Assembly (NCBI GenBank): GCA_014729055.1
Contig: WJKO01000160.1
Location: forward strand, 1-9,319
Source: Promethearchaeota archaeon
GTDB taxonomy: Archaea > Asgardarchaeota > Lokiarchaeia > Sigyniarchaeales > Promethearchaeaceae
DNA: 9,319 nt
Direction of reading: 5' to 3'
Every line of letters begins with the position of its first letter. The first letter of the stretch is position 1. This document shows, piece by piece, positions 1 through 6,939 of the stretch. The notes under the pieces were generated by a model. It did no database searches. It worked only from the letters and a program-made list of their open reading frames with translations, and was not told where the DNA came from. A program made the position numbers and the translations under genes.

Positions 1-462
1 GCTTATGATTATTTTGAAAATAAATGGCAATCTTTTGATGAAGAAAATCCGTTAAAACATGAATTAAAAGGACAAGAGTATAAGTATTGGATAATTTCAC
101 CTTTAATCAATAAAATTGCAATTATTGGAGACATTTCCAAATATACAACGATGAATTTTAAAACATCTAAGTCCCTTGAAGTTGATTCTCAAACGATCTC
201 AGTAGAAATGGAAAAACTCAAGGACGAAACGCTAAAGTTACTTATCGTTGATGACGATATTATAAATGCCATAATTGTGAATGGAACGCAAATTAAAAAA
301 CAAGACGGTGACCTAAAGGCTTATTCTGCTATAAACAGTAAGATAAATACGGCTGGATCTAATTGGTACAACGATAAAAACAAAAAGCTGTCTCTGCTTC
401 TTCTCAAATATAAAAAAAATGAAACTAAAACAATCAAAATAAAAACTAAACAAAAAAAATAA
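1..462 (+). CDS. C-terminal part of a probable GH36/raffinose-synthase-like glycosidase (5' truncated)
   Basis: The reading frame is open from base 1 to the TAA at 460-462, so this is the last 153 residues of a gene that begins before the window; the ATG at 151 is internal. The stretch YKYWIISPLINKIAIIGD followed by a lysine and aromatic (about residues 28-48) resembles the segment before and into the C-terminal beta domain of GH36 enzymes of the raffinose synthase/alkaline alpha-galactosidase group, where a 'y.v.Pi..giapiG..dK' pattern is usual. The remainder alternates beta-strand-like segments with an 'NG' turn (VNGTQI) and ends in a lysine-rich tail. The catalytic domain lies outside the window, so the family call rests on a short resemblance only; another beta-sandwich-tailed glycoside hydrolase is possible. 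The next gene starts 15-24 bases downstream on the same strand, so co-transcription is possible. Confidence 0.45.
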   Translation, partial: AYDYFENKWQSFDEENPLKHELKGQEYKYWIISPLINKIAIIGDISKYTTMNFKTSKSLEVDSQTISVEMEKLKDETLKLLIVDDDIINAIIVNGTQIKKQDGDLKAYSAINSKINTAGSNWYNDKNKKLSLLLLKYKKNETKTIKIKTKQKK

Positions 463-486
463 TATAGAAGATAAAGATTGGTCAAA

Positions 487-2409
487 ATGACAGATAAGGA
501 CACAAAACGAGAATCAGAAATAATGGTAAAAGGTTTAATAGATTGGCAAAAAGTGTATTCAGATAAAAAAATGCATCTTGCAGAATTAACGAATATTATA
601 AGACCTGGTCAGCGTATATTTATAGGAACGGGTTGCAGCGAGCCGCAGAAACTAACTTCAGAATTAGTGAAAAAGCAAAATCATCTTGCAGATTGCGAGA
701 TTATCCACTTTTTGACCCTTGGAGAGACAAAATTCTTCAGTGATTATGAACCTTCTTATTTCCGCCATAATGCCCTTTTCATAGGGTCTACAATGCGTGA
801 GGCGGTCAAGAAAGGATATGCGGATTATACACCGATTATGTTATCAGATATTCCAAAACTATTTTTATCTGGTCGAAAGCATATTGATGTGGCTTTGATA
901 CAAGTATCTCCGCCTGATAAATACGGATGGTTATCTTTAGGAATAAACGTCGATATAAATAAAGCCGTAGTTAATTCTGCGGATATAGTAATAGCTCAAA
1001 TAAACGAACAGATGCCTAGAACTATGGGCGATTCATTTATTCATATGTCTCAGATATATCGCTGGTTTTACACTGACGAACCACTAATTGAGGCAATTTA
1101 CGAAGAACCTGATGAGAAATCCCAAAAAATTGGTAAGTATATTGCAAGATTAGTAGAGAATGGCTCCACACTCCAGATGGGAATAGGACAAATACCTAAT
1201 GCAGTTATCAAGTTTCTAAAGGATAAAAAGGATTTATCCATATATTCTGAGGTATTTTCCGATGGTGTAATCGATTTAGTCGAGTCTGGCGTCATTAGTG
1301 CTGAATATCTCAAATCTGGTCGCTCAAAAATAATGTGTACGTTTGTTATGGGCTCAAACAGCTTGTATCAATGGGTTGATAATAACCCATTTGTGGAGTT
1401 TAGAACGACAGATTATCTTAATAATCCATTTAATATTGCTAAGAATGATAAACAAGTGTCAATCAATGCTGCTTTGACCGTTGATCTAACTGGACAAGTC
1501 AATTCAGATTCCATTGGGAACGAATTTTATTCAGGTATAGGAGGGCAGGCAGATTTCGAACGTGGAGCTGCCTTAGCACCTCATGGAAAACCTATTATGA
1601 CGCTTTCTTCAACAACGGCAGATGGAAAAAAATCCAGAATCGTGCCCGTTTTAGAGGAGGGTGCTGGTGTCGTATTACCTCGTGGCGATGTACATTACGT
1701 CGTAACTGAGTGGGGATTTGCATATCTGCATGGGAAAACAATAAGAGAACGTGCATTACAATTGATCGGTATAGCACATCCTGATTTTAGACAAGAATTG
1801 TTGGACCGAGCTAAGGAACTCAAATATGTATATGAAGATCAGATGTTACCTACAACGAAAGATGGTATCGTTGTTATTTATCCGGAATCCTATGAATCAT
1901 ATTACGAAACACCGAGTGGAGAAACGATCTTTGTTAGACCAGTAAAACCAACAGACGAAAGAATGTTACAAGATTTATATTATAGTTTGTCCATGCAGGA
2001 TAGAGTTCTTCGGTTCTTCACACCTCAAAAAAGATTTCCACACAAACAAACTCAATCGAAAGTTAATGTCGATTATGAAGAAACCATGGCACTTGTTGGG
2101 GTTGTTGGTGAGGAGGATAATCAAAAAATCATTTCTGCAGGGTCATATTATTTAAATAGGAATACAAATATGGCAGAAATAGCTTTCACCGTCCATGATG
2201 ATTATCGAAACAAAGGGATAACGAAATATGTGCTTGAACAACTCATAAACATCGCAAAAGAGAAAGGTATAACGGGATTCAATGGGGAAGTATTACCCGA
2301 AAATAAAGCGATGATACATGTGTTAGAGAGTTTGGACTATGATATTCAGTTCCATAGATATGAAGGAGAAATGATGTTTAGCTTTAAATTTAGCGGTAAA
2401 AAGAGCTGA
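487..2409 (+). CDS. Acetyl-CoA hydrolase/CoA-transferase fused to a C-terminal GNAT acetyltransferase domain
   Basis: A 640-residue two-domain protein (numbering from the ATG at 487). Residues about 20-460 form a family-I CoA-transferase of the acetyl-CoA hydrolase/4-hydroxybutyrate CoA-transferase type. It shows IGTGCSEP (46-53), YSEVFSDGV with the expected catalytic Glu255, the GIGGQADFERGA loop (350-361) and EWGFAYLHGKT (408-418). Members move CoA between acyl-CoA and carboxylates such as acetate or butyrate, or hydrolyse acyl-CoA; the substrate cannot be read here. Residues about 480-635 form a GNAT domain with an acetyl-CoA-binding segment YRNKGI (573-578); the usual final Gly/Ala of R/Q-x-x-G-x-G/A is Thr. 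Its opening (RPVKPTDE ... RFF) resembles GNAT domains fused to acyl-CoA enzymes and involved in lysine acetylation. The protein is probably cytosolic. A TTG at 478 in frame is an alternative start, placed better behind a weak GAAG. The next gene begins 5 bases after the stop. Confidence 0.9.
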   Translation: MTDKDTKRESEIMVKGLIDWQKVYSDKKMHLAELTNIIRPGQRIFIGTGCSEPQKLTSELVKKQNHLADCEIIHFLTLGETKFFSDYEPSYFRHNALFIGSTMREAVKKGYADYTPIMLSDIPKLFLSGRKHIDVALIQVSPPDKYGWLSLGINVDINKAVVNSADIVIAQINEQMPRTMGDSFIHMSQIYRWFYTDEPLIEAIYEEPDEKSQKIGKYIARLVENGSTLQMGIGQIPNAVIKFLKDKKDLSIYSEVFSDGVIDLVESGVISAEYLKSGRSKIMCTFVMGSNSLYQWVDNNPFVEFRTTDYLNNPFNIAKNDKQVSINAALTVDLTGQVNSDSIGNEFYSGIGGQADFERGAALAPHGKPIMTLSSTTADGKKSRIVPVLEEGAGVVLPRGDVHYVVTEWGFAYLHGKTIRERALQLIGIAHPDFRQELLDRAKELKYVYEDQMLPTTKDGIVVIYPESYESYYETPSGETIFVRPVKPTDERMLQDLYYSLSMQDRVLRFFTPQKRFPHKQTQSKVNVDYEETMALVGVVGEEDNQKIISAGSYYLNRNTNMAEIAFTVHDDYRNKGITKYVLEQLINIAKEKGITGFNGEVLPENKAMIHVLESLDYDIQFHRYEGEMMFSFKFSGKKS

Positions 2410-2414
2410 AAATC

Positions 2415-3503
2415 TTGAAAAAAATAATTCTTGATAATGATAGATTTCAAGTCTATCGACAAGACGGCAAATTATTGGGGTTCGAAAAAAAGCACGTTGT
2501 ATATACTGGTCAAGAAGAAGTATTTATTCAAGAGATCAAGCCAGACATCATTCAATCCATGAAAAATGGCTTTAATAGAATCAATGCAGAAACAGTTTTC
2601 GAAAAAGGGGATTACGCTGCGATAAAGATTAATTTAGGTGGTGGAATCCATGGTGTTTTATCTTCATATACGGATCCTGATTTAGTTAAAGAATTGGTTA
2701 TAAAGCTTCGGGAAATCGGAGTAGTTCCCTTTATTTGTGAGGCAGATATGAGAGGACATGAAATAAATCAAGAATTACTTAGAGCAAGGGGTTATCTAGA
2801 CTTTTTAATTGACATGAAAATACCTTTCTTAAACCTATCCAAGATAAAACAAGTATTATTTAAATTTAGAGGAATAAAGAAGAGAATTTCCATACCTTTC
2901 GCATTATTGAAACCCAATGTAAAAATCATCAGTTTTCCTTGTCCAAAGCATCATTGGGAATGTGGGATAACTGTTTCCCAAAAAAATATGTATGGAGCTA
3001 TTGGGGACTACCGAAAAAGCCGTTTCCATCGAAAATATGAATTAATAGATCATGTTGTCGCAGCAGCAGCGCGAATTATGAAACCCGATCTATGCATAGT
3101 AGGGACGAAACAAGTTGGTGCTGGTTTAGGTCCACATTTCTGTATTCCTATTAATTTTTATAGAGTCATATTTGGTAAGGATATGCTTTCAGTTGATAAG
3201 TTTTGTTCGGAAATTCTCGGTTATCCAATAGATCTTGTATTATATCAAAAGATAAATGCTCAGAATAATCAAATAGATTACAAAATTCTACCAGGATCCG
3301 CTAAAATAAGTGAAGATGTCTTGAAGAAAATTTATGAAAATCGAATTCCTCCAGAGGAAGTGCAAAAGGATAAAGGTATCCTGTGGGCACAATATTTTAT
3401 TCCCAGTTCATTACAATTCAAATATTACCGATATTTGGAGGGAATATTGACATGGATGAATCATAAATTTTACGTTCCAAAAGGAGACAAACTTGTTTTT
3501 TAA
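2415..3503 (+). CDS. DUF362 domain-containing protein
   Basis: A 362-residue protein of the DUF362 (COG2006) family, starting with TTG 5 bases after the upstream stop; no ATG precedes residue 49, so the TTG is the natural start. Family-like segments are AAIKINLGGG (68-77), a Rossmann-like stretch with 'FICEADMRGHE' (106-116), FPCPKHHWECGITVSQKNMYG (174-194, matching the 'K.H..tg.T.s.KN..G' core) and DMLSVDKFCSEILGYP (256-271). Many DUF362 proteins carry a C-terminal 2[4Fe-4S] ferredoxin module; here no CxxCxxCxxxC cluster is present, and the cysteines (108, 176, 183, 227, 243, 264) are scattered. There is no signal peptide, so it is probably cytosolic. The biochemical function of the family is poorly defined, so I give none. 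Tight spacing implies translational coupling with the CoA-transferase. Confidence 0.85.
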   Translation: MKKIILDNDRFQVYRQDGKLLGFEKKHVVYTGQEEVFIQEIKPDIIQSMKNGFNRINAETVFEKGDYAAIKINLGGGIHGVLSSYTDPDLVKELVIKLREIGVVPFICEADMRGHEINQELLRARGYLDFLIDMKIPFLNLSKIKQVLFKFRGIKKRISIPFALLKPNVKIISFPCPKHHWECGITVSQKNMYGAIGDYRKSRFHRKYELIDHVVAAAARIMKPDLCIVGTKQVGAGLGPHFCIPINFYRVIFGKDMLSVDKFCSEILGYPIDLVLYQKINAQNNQIDYKILPGSAKISEDVLKKIYENRIPPEEVQKDKGILWAQYFIPSSLQFKYYRYLEGILTWMNHKFYVPKGDKLVF

Positions 3504-3511
3504 CTTTACGA

Positions 3512-3537
3512 ATTTTTAACATCAACATTTTTAACAT
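3512..3537 (+). repeat. 11-bp direct repeat ATTTTTAACAT
   Basis: Two identical copies of ATTTTTAACAT lie at 3512-3522 and 3527-3537, separated by CAAC, in the 67-base gap between the DUF362 and AhpD-like genes. They are spaced by 15 bases start to start. The T-runs could also act as a weak archaeal terminator for the upstream gene, or the pair could be a binding site. Function unknown. Confidence 0.5.
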
Positions 3538-3556
3538 TAGGAACTCATCTTTAATA

Positions 3557-3570
3557 GGAGAGAGAGAGAG
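3557..3570 (+). promoter_or_regulatory. Purine-only ribosome binding site, GGAG followed by (GA)n
   Basis: The bases just before the ATG at 3571 are GG followed by an uninterrupted GA dinucleotide run. The 5' GGAG can serve as a Shine-Dalgarno at 10 bases spacing, and the run supports ATG 3571 as the start of the AhpD-like gene. A dinucleotide run in a ribosome binding site is prone to slippage and could tune translation; this is inference. Confidence 0.55.
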
Positions 3571-4173
3571 ATGATTCCAGTTATCAAACCACAAACTAAA
3601 CCACAGAGAAAGGTCTTTAATAAACGAATATACAATTTTAAACTTTTTATGAGGGATCTTGTGAGAGGATTTCATGCAATTCTAAAATTACAAAAGATTC
3701 CAAAAAAATATCACGTAAGCAGAAGATTATCCGAGAAAATTATGATGGCTGTCACATCAGTCAATGGCTGTCGTTTTTGTTCATGGGTTCATACGGAAAT
3801 GGCTTTAAAAAGTGGCTGCTCAATTGCTGAAATCAAAGAAATTTTACAATCTGATTTCAATAATTGTGCGGACGATGAAGCTATTGCATTAGCATTTGCA
3901 CAACATTTTGCCGAAAATCGAGGCAAACCAACCAAGGAAGCGTTGCGAAAATTAGTTGATTTTTATGGAATTCAAAAATCAGAATCAATCCTGAGTTATA
4001 TCTACATGATAACCATCGGGAATTTAACGGGCAATACGATTGACGCGTTTGAAGCTCGACTTCGAGGAGAGCTGATTGAAGATGGCAATCTTTTATTTGA
4101 ATTTCTCGTATTTATTTTGGGTTTTATATTTCATCGTGCCCTAATCTTGAAGTATAAAAACAATGGAATCTAA
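3571..4173 (+). CDS. AhpD-like / carboxymuconolactone decarboxylase family protein
   Basis: A 200-residue, all-helical protein of the CMD/AhpD superfamily. NGCRFCSWVHTEMALKSG (65-82) holds the CxxCxxxH redox motif with Cys67, Cys70 and His74, and Glu55 lies 12 residues before Cys67, the spacing seen between Glu118 and Cys130 in mycobacterial AhpD. The complete thiol set points to a thiol-based (peroxidase-like or disulfide reductase) activity rather than true carboxymuconolactone decarboxylation; the partner is unknown. The N-terminus (1-45) is basic and the C-terminal tail (174-195, LLFEFLVFILGFIFHRALIL) is strongly hydrophobic, suggesting membrane association or a buried helix; that tail is not typical of AhpD. 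It lies 67 bases after DUF362 on the same strand, probably in the same operon but with its own ribosome binding site. Confidence 0.87.
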   Translation: MIPVIKPQTKPQRKVFNKRIYNFKLFMRDLVRGFHAILKLQKIPKKYHVSRRLSEKIMMAVTSVNGCRFCSWVHTEMALKSGCSIAEIKEILQSDFNNCADDEAIALAFAQHFAENRGKPTKEALRKLVDFYGIQKSESILSYIYMITIGNLTGNTIDAFEARLRGELIEDGNLLFEFLVFILGFIFHRALILKYKNNGI

Positions 4174-4192
4174 GTAAATACTGATTCATTAT

Positions 4193-4777
4193 TTAATTGG
4201 ATAACACGAAATTAAGATTATCAATTTGATAGGATAATGGTCTTTTATTTAGTTTTTTAAATTTTCTAAATTCCGAGGTGAGCTTTTTTGCACAATCGGA
4301 AAGTTCTAAGGTTTTCTGGTGTTTAAGAAATAAAAAAGGATATTCTTCACTGAGTTCGATTATTTCAGAAAAATCGTCTTTTACATCTTTAATTTTGACG
4401 GGTTTATTGTTATGCAGATAACCGAAATCCGATAATTTTCCAAGCTTTATAGAGCTCAATTTAATTAGTTTTCTCTCTTGTTTATTGGTCTTTTTTATTT
4501 TTCGCTTGTTGTTATTATTCTTCCCATTTTTTTTATGTTGGGTTTTTTCGGAATCAGATTGCTCCTTGGTAGAAATATCTGCAAAATATGGTTTAAAATA
4601 TGTATAAAACGATCCCATGATTTGAATTAACATGGAGACTTCATTGCTTGAAATATTTAATTTCTCTGCAATTTCATCGGTATCTAAAAGTATTTCTTGC
4701 GTCTTATCCTGGATAAGCTTTGAATCAAATAAATAATCAATGAATTTGAATAAGATTTCATATTGATCCTTCTTCAC
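4193..4777 (-). CDS. Unrecognised lysine-rich protein with a possible N-terminal helix-turn-helix
   Basis: A 194-residue protein that I do not recognise. It begins with GTG at 4777, fixed by a strong AAGGAGG ten bases upstream. Residues 32-54 (DTDEIAEKLNISSNEVSMLI and following) have the pattern of a helix-turn-helix or winged-helix recognition unit ('IAEKLNIS..EVS'). Residues about 70-107 form a polar, Lys/Asn-rich linker, likely disordered. Residues about 108-190 are predicted mixed alpha/beta and also lysine-rich. There is no signal peptide or membrane segment. It follows the secreted-protein gene by 49 bases on the same strand and converges with the AhpD-like gene, with 19 bases between the stop codons. 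It could be a DNA-binding regulator, but the HTH call is by eye. Confidence 0.6.
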   Translation of the reverse strand: MKKDQYEILFKFIDYLFDSKLIQDKTQEILLDTDEIAEKLNISSNEVSMLIQIMGSFYTYFKPYFADISTKEQSDSEKTQHKKNGKNNNNKRKIKKTNKQERKLIKLSSIKLGKLSDFGYLHNNKPVKIKDVKDDFSEIIELSEEYPFLFLKHQKTLELSDCAKKLTSEFRKFKKLNKRPLSYQIDNLNFVLSN

Positions 4778-4787
4778 TTCATCAGTT

Positions 4788-4794
4788 CCTCCTT
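4788..4794 (-). promoter_or_regulatory. Strong Shine-Dalgarno AAGGAGG with two overlapping starts
   Basis: On the minus strand AAGGAGG is followed by AACTGATGAAGTGAAG. The GTG (4777-4775) lies 10 bases after the SD and opens the 194-residue frame. An ATG (4782-4780) lies only 5 bases after the SD in another frame and reads ATG-AAG-TGA, a two-codon ORF whose stop overlaps the GTG. This may be chance or a minimal start-stop element that lowers or couples initiation. The SD decides the GTG start. Confidence 0.6.
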
Positions 4795-4826
4795 AAATCA
4801 TTATATCTGTATTCCCTTTTTTCCTT

Positions 4827-5837
4827 TTAGCGCATTACTTGTGTCTTAGTCTTAGAAAGAGTTACCATAGTAACTATAACAGCTCCCAGAATGATTGCAC
4901 CAACACCCAAATAAAGTGCATAGGGTACGTTGAAAGTTATCTCATTTTCTGTTTCTGTTGGATTACTTTCTTGTTGTGGGTTTTCTTCAGGACCATCTCC
5001 AATATTATCTTTCTTAATCAATACAAACAATAAGTTCACGGTGTCAATATTTGTATCTACGTTGATTTCTATCCGATATTGTCCTTTCAGTGAAGTTCCA
5101 AAAATTTCAGTCTTCTCCCCATATACTACAAACAATGGTTCGTGTTGTAGAATGGGAAATTCATGATTATCCTTGTCAAAAACGCTAACATCAACATACG
5201 CATAGTTTTCAATTACAATTGAATTTGTTCGAGCTATATAAATCTCATAGTTTTTGTCATCCTCAAGATCGTGGTAATATTCCCGGCTTTTACTAAGATC
5301 ATAAGCATTTACATCCCGTAACAAGAAGTCATTGCTATATGAAATGCCGTCATCCGTAATTTTAATATGCAAATTCACATTCTGTGCAGTATTACCGGAA
5401 ATTATTAATTTATATTCATCGGAACTTAATGCACAACCAAAAGAGCTAGAACAACTAATTGGATCTTCTCCTTCTTCAATACTACCTAATGTTCCTTCTG
5501 CTAAGATAAACACATCATTTTGTCCGTCCTCGTCCACGTCAGGACCAATCAGTTTAGTTTGTATGTCAATTAATACATTTGGGGTCTTAATTGCTAATTT
5601 GACACCATAACGTTCATTTTTTATTAATGAAAGATTAAATTGATATTCTTGATGTGAAGGATTGAAAAAAAAGACATGATCAATGAATTGTCCCGCCGAA
5701 CTGTTCTCGAGTTTATCTGATATATGAGGTTTTTCACTTATATTATTGAGTGATACATTGTTACAAAAAACTATCTGAAGAAAGCTAATGTTCAAGGCGA
5801 TTATCACTATAATTGATAGAATTTTTGATCTTTTCAT
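4827..5837 (-). CDS. Predicted secreted/surface protein with signal peptide and C-terminal membrane anchor
   Basis: A 336-residue protein with no family that I recognise. Residues 1-26 (MKRSKILSIIVIIALNISFL then QIVFCN) form a typical signal peptide, and residues 305-327 (YALYLGVGAIILGAVIVTMV and following) a single transmembrane helix with a short basic tail, so most of the chain should face outside. Residues about 50-160 and 160-275 read as two beta-rich domains. Loop D100-V-D-E-D-G-Q-N-D108 has the DxDxDGxxD pattern of calcium-binding, dockerin/EF-hand-like loops. Cys129 and Cys135 could form a disulfide. A Pro/Glu/Asn-rich stalk (280-298) precedes the anchor. The ATG at 5837 is supported by the signal peptide directly after it. 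The gene is divergent from mch, and the GTG-started HTH-like gene follows it. A role in cell surface or adhesion is a guess from architecture only. Confidence 0.75.
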   Translation of the reverse strand: MKRSKILSIIVIIALNISFLQIVFCNNVSLNNISEKPHISDKLENSSAGQFIDHVFFFNPSHQEYQFNLSLIKNERYGVKLAIKTPNVLIDIQTKLIGPDVDEDGQNDVFILAEGTLGSIEEGEDPISCSSSFGCALSSDEYKLIISGNTAQNVNLHIKITDDGISYSNDFLLRDVNAYDLSKSREYYHDLEDDKNYEIYIARTNSIVIENYAYVDVSVFDKDNHEFPILQHEPLFVVYGEKTEIFGTSLKGQYRIEINVDTNIDTVNLLFVLIKKDNIGDGPEENPQQESNPTETENEITFNVPYALYLGVGAIILGAVIVTMVTLSKTKTQVMR

Positions 5838-5861
5838 CTTACTATACTACTTAGATAGGGC

Positions 5862-5869
5862 TTTAAAAA
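5862..5869 (-). promoter_or_regulatory. Possible TATA box for the secreted-protein gene
   Basis: On the minus strand TTTTTAAA centres about 28 bases before the ATG at 5837, which would put transcription start at or next to the start codon (leaderless or nearly so). The upstream side is T-rich rather than a purine-rich BRE, so this is weak. Confidence 0.25.
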
Positions 5870-5892
5870 ACAAAAAAAAACTACAAAATGCC

Positions 5893-5899
5893 TATATTT
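5893..5899 (+). promoter_or_regulatory. Possible TATA box for mch
   Basis: TATATTT is preceded by an A-rich stretch (ACAAAATG). A start site about 25 bases downstream would fall near 5920, after the alternative ATG at 5918 and about 25 bases before the ATG at 5945, which agrees with the shorter Mch start. No Shine-Dalgarno is visible before 5945. Confidence 0.35.
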
Positions 5900-5944
5900 C
5901 AAAAATGAAGCTTTTTAATGCTGAAACGACAAATAAATAATATT

Positions 5945-6934
5945 ATGATTTCAGTCAACAAACGTGCTGTTGCCGTATTAAATGAAGTAAAGGACAAATG
6001 CGATAAACTCAATGTAGAATATGTTAAACTCGGAAATGGAGCTCATATATTCAATTTTTCCGAAGCAAATTTTGATGGTGGCATTTATCTTAGTCGAGTT
6101 TGTATGGGTGATCTCTGTCAAATTTCACAATCGGTAGTTAAAGCACGGATCGCAGCTCAATCGGGTTCGGTGGACTTAGAGATGTTAGAAGTTGAAACAC
6201 AAGAACCAATAATTGGATGTATGGCTGCCCAATATGCTGGATGGTCTATAAAGGTTAAGAAGTTGAATGACGAGGGGAAAAAGAAAACTTATTTTAAATG
6301 TATGGGTTCTGGTCCCGCTCGTTCCATTGCTTTAAAAGAAAAGAAGTTATTTGAAGAGATAAAATATAAAGATACTCACAATCAAGGCGTTTTGGTATTA
6401 GAAACTTCACAAATGCCGGACGAAGGTGTTGCTGAGTACGTAGCAGAAAAGTGTGGCATTGAACCAAAAAATGTATATTTATGTTATGCACCAACTGCAT
6501 GTCTTAGTGGTTCTATTCAAATCTCCGCAAGAATTGTAGAAACCTCTATTCATAAATTCTTAGAGTTAGGAATAAATCCCGAATGGATTGTCTCGGGTAC
6601 TGGTAATTGTCCAGTAGCGCCAGTAGCAAAAGATGACTTTAAAGCAATGGGTTGGACGAACGATTGTATAATCTTCGCCGGGAATGTAACCTTAAATATG
6701 GATGTAGATGCATCTGAAGAAGGAGAATTGAAAAAGCTTGTAGAAAAATGTCCATCAAATACTTCTCCATCATATGGTAAACCATTTGCTCAAGTCTTTA
6801 AAGATGCTGGCGGAGACTTCTATAAAATAGATCCTGGAATGTTTGCACCTGCAAAGATTACTGTTATCAATAGATTAACTGGAAATGTGTTTGAGAAAGG
6901 AGATTTAAATCCAACAGCGCTTGATTTCAGTTAG
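5945..6934 (+). CDS. mch: Methenyltetrahydromethanopterin cyclohydrolase
   Basis: A 329-residue enzyme that interconverts N5-formyl-H4MPT and N5,N10-methenyl-H4MPT (EC 3.5.4.27) in the cytosol, a step of the archaeal methyl branch of the Wood-Ljungdahl pathway and of methanogenesis or C1 oxidation. Family landmarks run the whole length: MISVNKRA at the N-terminus, VCMGDL (52-57), AAQYAGW (94-100), MGSGPARS (120-127), YAPTACLSGSIQISARIVE (181-199) with Arg196 and Glu199 three apart as in characterised archaeal enzymes, GWTNDCI (236-242), YGKPF (277-281) and YKIDPGMFAPAKI (293-305). I chose the ATG at 5945 because archaeal Mch proteins begin M-V/I-S-V-N; an in-frame ATG at 5918 would add nine unusual residues. 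Length is close to the usual 315-325. The presenilin-like gene starts 5 bases after the stop. Bacterial methylotroph Mch is a less likely source given the archaeal context. Confidence 0.96.
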   Translation: MISVNKRAVAVLNEVKDKCDKLNVEYVKLGNGAHIFNFSEANFDGGIYLSRVCMGDLCQISQSVVKARIAAQSGSVDLEMLEVETQEPIIGCMAAQYAGWSIKVKKLNDEGKKKTYFKCMGSGPARSIALKEKKLFEEIKYKDTHNQGVLVLETSQMPDEGVAEYVAEKCGIEPKNVYLCYAPTACLSGSIQISARIVETSIHKFLELGINPEWIVSGTGNCPVAPVAKDDFKAMGWTNDCIIFAGNVTLNMDVDASEEGELKKLVEKCPSNTSPSYGKPFAQVFKDAGGDFYKIDPGMFAPAKITVINRLTGNVFEKGDLNPTALDFS

Positions 6935-6939
6935 AAATA

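Noticed and set aside
4174..4192. Terminator between the convergent genes
   Set aside because: Only 19 bases, with no hairpin or T-run of note on either strand.
4839..5610. Three plus-strand open frames of 64-92 codons (4839-5033, 4930-5166, 5332-5610)
   Set aside because: All are antisense to the secreted-protein gene, which has a signal peptide and membrane anchor; no independent support was seen.
5918..5944. Longer Mch start at the ATG 5918
   Set aside because: The nine added residues are absent from the Mch family start (M-V/I-S-V-N), and a TATA-like box at 5893 would place the mRNA 5' end after it.
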